Part shown: positions 59,640 to 64,000 of the stretch, in pieces
Position numbering within the stretch: position 1 is the first letter of the stretch
Layout: each line of letters starts with the position of its first letter
NCBI GenBank assembly: GCA_030549775.1
Contig: CM060175.1
Coordinates: 65,957,245 to 66,021,244 of the forward strand
Direction of reading: 5' to 3'
DNA: 64,000 nt
DNA from: Tamarix chinensis
Lineage: Eukaryota > Streptophyta > Magnoliopsida > Caryophyllales > Tamaricaceae
Position numbers and translations under genes: made by a program
The notes under the pieces: model-generated
The model's database searches: none
Told to the model about the DNA's origin: nothing
Seen by the model: the letters and a program-made list of their open reading frames with translations, nothing else

Positions 59640-61290
59640 ATTCATAAGATGATTTTGATTATCAAAGGTTCTAGAAAAGAAAATAGTGTGGAAGTAGGTA
59701 GAGTTTCGATAATATATGAAAGAAGTGGAACCTACATTTGTACTAAACTTATAGATATTCACTTAATACAAGTTTTAAAAAGAATGGTTGCCCATTTTTT
59801 ATTATTGTTGTTGAAAATAATAATGGTGGATGAGAAGTGGTAGTTAAGAATGAGATACACAATTATGAATTAGCAAATTAGAATAAGGGCATGTTGTTCT
59901 AGATAAGTTGATAGAAGATGAAGTTTAATTTATTGATGAACTTATTATAGCTAACGTAAAGCCACGATAAATTATACCGCTTCTTCAAAAATAATATTAA
60001 AAAATATAAGTATGAGCAGGCATATTTATAATACCCGACAGAAGCTTAGGTCCTAAAAAATAGACGAACAAATAATGTTACAACAAGCGATGAATATGTT
60101 GGTTGAGAATCTTATCTTTAGTGGTATTAAAGTAAACTGGAATCAAATGTAATAATCTAACATCTGTTTGTATATCCTGTATATATTAATATTTTACATG
60201 TATTTTCTTTGATTTTATAAATAGATGCACGTATAAGACGAATAGATATGGAATAACCCTTACTTGAAATTGTTAAACTAACACCAATATAATTAAATTT
60301 CAACATTGCTGTACATACATTTTATCTAAAAAGGAGAAAAATTATTTGTGGGTATTTAAGATGTTGAAGACCTTAATGAATCCATGTAAGTATCTAACCA
60401 TTATTATTACCGACAGAAAACTTGCTCTAATTTCAGTTGTGAAATGTATTTTTTCTACTTCAAAATATTTATTATGTGGATTTCATGTTAATAAGAATGT
60501 GAAGGAAATGTGCAAGATAGTCTTTGGATGTTCATCATTCGCATATTGTTTTATGTCACAATGGAAAAATATGACAGATGCCACAGATAAACAAATAAAT
60601 GCCTAGCCTAATTTCGTATCTAAAGATGAATTGGTTACAACCATATAAACATAAAATCATTTCTGCTTTCTTCAGTGATGTATTTCATATCCATAAGATT
60701 ACAACAAATATGTATAAATGTTATTTTATCTCTTAATATAGTTACTTTTAATTATTTTTGGTGATAAAGTAATACACTGATTTTTTTTGCCAATAAGGTT
60801 GAAGGTACTCATGGATCTTTGAAGAGATTTCTAGAGACATCACGATGTAATTTGAACATAGTGTTCAAACAAATACACACACTTCTTGAATTATAACATA
60901 ATGAAATAAAAGCATCGTTGGAGAGATCCCGGTTCAATACTCCTTATTTCGCTACGAGTGCCCTTTACATCAATTTGAGAGGTCATGTTGCTTTATATGC
61001 AAGGAAGTTGGTCAACAAAGAGTGTTAAAAAACTAATTATATAGGCATCGATGATGATTTATACAGATGTTACATGCGGCTTATGCACGAAATACCATGT
61101 ACACACGAAATTAATACATATGTTAATAACTACATGTCGATCCCTCTCTCAGCTATTCATCTATTCTAAATGGACATAGATGGACCGATTAATCCACCAA
61201 CACCACAAGAACTAATGAAAGTTGCATCTCATTTACTCCATATTTCCATGGAAGCTATTATGAGTAAGCTACTAGAAATACATAATTAGT
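59640..61290 (+). pseudogene. FAR1/MULE-type transposase relic
   Basis: Fragments in all three plus frames follow a MuDR/FAR1-type transposase from the DNA-binding domain to the C-terminal SWIM finger. The DNA-binding part (59640-60110) reads KNGCPF, then VVKNEIHNYELA and IANVKPR. The core (60220-60610) reads DARIRR...PLLEIVKLTPI, with the first catalytic Asp position retained. It is followed by YLTIIITDRKLALISVV (second Asp) and LLCGFHVNKNVKEMCK (conserved C-x2-H). The C-terminal part (60795-61190) reads EGTHGSLKRFLETSRCNLN, HNEIKASLERS, FATSALYINLRGHVA and GIDDDLYRCYMRLMHEIPCTHEI, where C..H..C.H-type residues of the SWIM finger are partly kept. Multiple stops and frameshifts make it inactive. 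The 60607-60795 gap could be an intron remnant. Confidence 0.8.
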
Positions 61291-61439
61291 TGACTAGAGA
61301 GATATTTAATATTGTAGTTCCTTAGAGAGCACCTCTCTAGGAGAAAATGGTATGACAATATAGGGGTTTCCCAAGGAACTCCACTAGAAGGAACAATCTA
61401 GTTAGAAGTACACAAAATAATAATTTTCTAGTAGTTCAA

Positions 61440-62130
61440 CTTTGACACAAGGTCGGGCCCGAGGTTTGGGTCGAGGACAACAATTAGCATTTATATCATT
61501 GGGCCAATTATAATTTCCGTATGTGAGTCAGATGAATTAACATATAGCTCCATATATTGGTACCTAGTATACTGTGGTTTCAGAGAATTGGTGTATATTA
61601 CACTAGGAGAAGAGGAATCGTGAGTTTAGATTTGTACTGACTTATATCATGACATATTAGAGAGATGAAAATTATACAAGAATATGTCTGTATATGATAA
61701 TATTGATCAAGTTCTTAATTCTATTGCCCGTTGGGAAGGGCTAACTCCGATGACAAGCTGGATGGAAATGCTAGATATTTTTCATGTCATTATAACCCGT
61801 TACTATGTTTTCTTTGTATATTACTCAATGAATGCGTGTAGTTTGTTCCTAACTTTAATGGAACAACAAGAAATTCAAGGTCTAGAAAATGAAGTGATTG
61901 TACGTCTTTTACAAGACATGAGTCACTACCTATCGGTATGTGGGTGCTTTATAACTTCTTTCCATTTCAACATTATATGAATGCCGGTTGTTATATTTTT
62001 GTGTCTGAAAGGTATATCTTTTGGAAAATTTTCCACTTCAACCATTACATACAAATTGGAATAGATATCATGACAATAACATTTTAATATGGAATACACT
62101 ATATTCTTCAAGATTCTAATCATGGAAGTT
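61440..62130 (+). pseudogene. OTU-like peptidase domain relic downstream of the MULE transposase
   Basis: The open stretch at 61684-61980 (98 codons) reads YDNIDQVLNSIARWEGLTP, then TSWMEMLDIFHVIITRYYVF and SMNACSLFLTLMEQ. This is the W-M-x-M-P-D-x-G-H-x-I-A-x-x-Y-N-V...S...C..F.PL pattern of the OTU-like cysteine-protease region that follows FAR1-type transposases in some plant MULE proteins. A preceding segment may be a broken DGNCGFR box. A following HFNHYIQIGID resembles the catalytic HFVQV box. It lies about 400 bases after the transposase in the same direction, so it was probably the C-terminus of the same protein. Confidence 0.6.
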
Positions 62131-62589
62131 ATTAGTACATGATGGAACCTAAGAGCCACATCCTCTATCTTCATACTCAACTTTTATCTAAAATTGGAGT
62201 AATTTTTTCTTAGTTTATTTATGCTTACATCCTTTGAAGCATCTAAATGATGAATTTTTATAAGTTTGTGTTTTTTACTTGTTATCTTTCCATGATAGCC
62301 TAAGTATATTAGAGTTCGACATAATTAATGTGAATTGAATAATAATTTCAACAAATATATATATATATATATATATTATAAAAACTATATAGCTCTAATT
62401 GTAACAAGCATATTTTAATCAAAGTATATAACCATACAGTAATACATCAAGGTCATTGCAAACACCCACGTCTATGCCCACGCCCTCGCTCAGGTAGAGT
62501 AATCCTAAATCATTTACAATATTTTCAATACATGTAAATAGATATCAATAATTTGGAGCTGACTTTCCTCTCCAATAGAATCGACGAAT

Positions 62590-62965
62590 AGTTTTACGTG
62601 CTTTGTTCATGCGTCTTTCGGCTGAATTTGATGCTCATCATTCAGATATTCAGAAAAATATTCTTTTGTTGTTACAAATACATACCTATGAATTCTAGGA
62701 ACATACCAATCCATATAGTCATAAGCCACGTCCCATGGGTATTGAGTCGGTGGTCTATAAACATTTGGTCCCAATATATGTTCATGCCTCAAGAACCATT
62801 AGCTAATTATTTATGCGTAATAAACTTTGTACTTCTTAAGGGAATGACCTTTGTACGTGTTTCTTGTGAACTTTATAGGATCCTTAGGGAGCACTTGTGC
62901 ATATCCAAACTGGCATGTCACTCTATCTGGTGTATATGGTTCCACTGTCTCCAAACAGTGTAGAC
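62590..62965 (-). pseudogene. Plant mobile domain (PMD / aminotransferase-like) relic
   Basis: On the minus strand, 62965-62790 reads HCLETVEPYTPDRVTCQFGY and AQVLPKDP, resembling the E-x-H-x-P-x-R-V-x-R-Q-F-G-x-x-Q-x-I-P block of plant mobile domain proteins. After a frameshift, 62792-62607 continues with RHEHILGPNVYRPP...YPWDVAYDYMDWYVPRIHRY, like the H...Y..WF...R-type C-terminal part. The PMD is known both in host MAIL-type proteins and fused to or beside MULE and Ty3 elements. Its opposite orientation suggests a separate element or an inversion. Decay excludes function. Confidence 0.6.
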
Positions 62966-63039
62966 AATCATGATATATTACTACAGGACAATCCCTATAT
63001 AGATTAGCTACTATGTATAAATCCCAAATGATTAATATA

Positions 63040-64000
63040 TCATGTTATCCTAACCTAAATTATATTAATCTTATTCTAATAAAAAACTAAATATACATCC
63101 AACTCCTATTTCTTTATTCTTTTCCTTTTTCTCTCATTTCCCTTCCAATCAGCTCCCTTTTCTTTTCTTTTTTCCCCCTTCCTATGTGTGGAATATTGTC
63201 ATAGACAAAGCCTATACCCATCACCCCTACCACCTGCAACACCATCCCCTACTCCCATCAACTCCCACTCCATGTGCATAAGGGTTGGGGTTAAAAAAAA
63301 TCTCACATCTCTTTGTCTCTATAGGTGCATGGGTGTGTGTGTGTATATATATATATGTGCATCCTCAAAATTAAATGCACATACCACCCCCTATTCTCTC
63401 TCTTTTTGCTCTATAGATAACACATCACCATTGCCCTCCTTCACTACCTCCTTGCTGCAGCAAAAATTACCACAAAAGCACCCATTGGTAAGCCAAGCCG
63501 AAGCCATCACACCCCTTCCAACAACCCTTATCATTTCTTCCTCACCACCATCCAGCAGAGCCACCACAACTTACCCCTAGACATCGGCCAAAACCACCGG
63601 TGCTTCTCCTTTCCCTTCAACATCCTACATCACAGTGCCCCCCTCTCTTTTCTTCTTTGGTAGTGTCAAGCACTGCCAATGCATACCCTCCATTTTCAGC
63701 ATCTTCCACTACTACCAACACCACCTCTTCGGCAACTCCAACCAAAGCTCCTCCCCTTATTCCACTAACCTCTTCTCCTTTTCTTTTCCTTGATGCGCCA
63801 TTTTCTCCCAAACCCTAAGCCCATCCTTCGACAACTTTGCTAAAACTCCATCACCTTGCCTTCAACGGCCTTGGCCAAAAACCCCATCCTTCACTTGAGC
63901 AACTTTGGCTGAAGCCTTCTCACCTATTCTCCTTTCCTTGTTCCACAGGTTTTTCCCCAAACAACACCCTTATTTGGTTAGGATTTTCTTCCTCCCTTTA
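63040..64000 (+). mobile_element. 5' part of another long LTR-like element, cut by the window end
   Basis: After GTTATCCTAACCTAAATTAT the DNA becomes strongly pyrimidine-rich with many short proline/serine-rich open frames. This is the same order as in elements A (36540-37560) and B (46670-48000), which share the phrase ACCCTAACCTAT...AAACTAAACC. The TG terminus is not clear. The open frame at 63188-63580 is typical of this biased composition and matches no protein. Confidence 0.4.

Overview
The window is a transposon-packed intergenic stretch of a flowering-plant nuclear genome, most likely a eudicot. The evidence is one intact intron-containing gene for an abscisic-acid co-receptor phosphatase (clade A PP2C), an Arabidopsis-type telomere-like (CCCTAAA) array, and remnants of nearly every plant transposon class. 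Introns, plant promoter elements and very AT-rich spacers exclude a bacterial source. The species cannot be named from the sequence alone.

The only gene I consider functional lies on the minus strand at 20563-22455. It has three exons joined in phase 0 and a predicted 421-residue product of PP2CA/AHG3 type with all metal-binding and catalytic motifs intact. Its upstream region (about 22670-22920) holds a TATA box, a perfect ABRE and two further ACGT elements, as expected for a phosphatase that restrains ABA signalling while being induced by it.

Left of the gene: 1-4000 is mostly unrecognised AT-rich DNA with a SINE-like unit and CACTA-type subterminal repeats. 4021-6180 is a decayed CACTA-like element with a Ulp1-type protease relic. 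8273-16942 is bounded by long, diverged Mutator-like inverted repeats and contains a CACTA-like end, a diverged LTR-like block, a Ty3/gypsy gag-protease relic and an inverted L1-type LINE.

Right of the gene: 26986-29453 looks like a Mutator-like non-autonomous element with a perfect 9-bp target duplication. It carries about 740 bp of telomere-like repeat and a GC-rich, promoter-like segment. A hAT-type MITE follows at 30840-31368. 36233-45492 is a three-level nest: a hAT-type MITE was hit by a long TG...CA element (TSD TTTTC), which was hit by a second member of the same family in the opposite orientation (TSD AAAAG). A further member (46454-51470) sits inside another (ending near 53725). These behave as very long solo LTRs or LARD-like elements without coding capacity.

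The right end (59640-62960) holds a decayed FAR1-type MULE transposase with an OTU-like domain, next to an opposite-strand plant-mobile-domain relic. The window ends inside another pyrimidine-rich LTR-like segment. I found no convincing rRNA, tRNA or CRISPR feature, and no clear case for a wholly new system. The most distinctive items are the telomere-repeat-bearing MULE-like element and the dated nest of long LTR-like elements.
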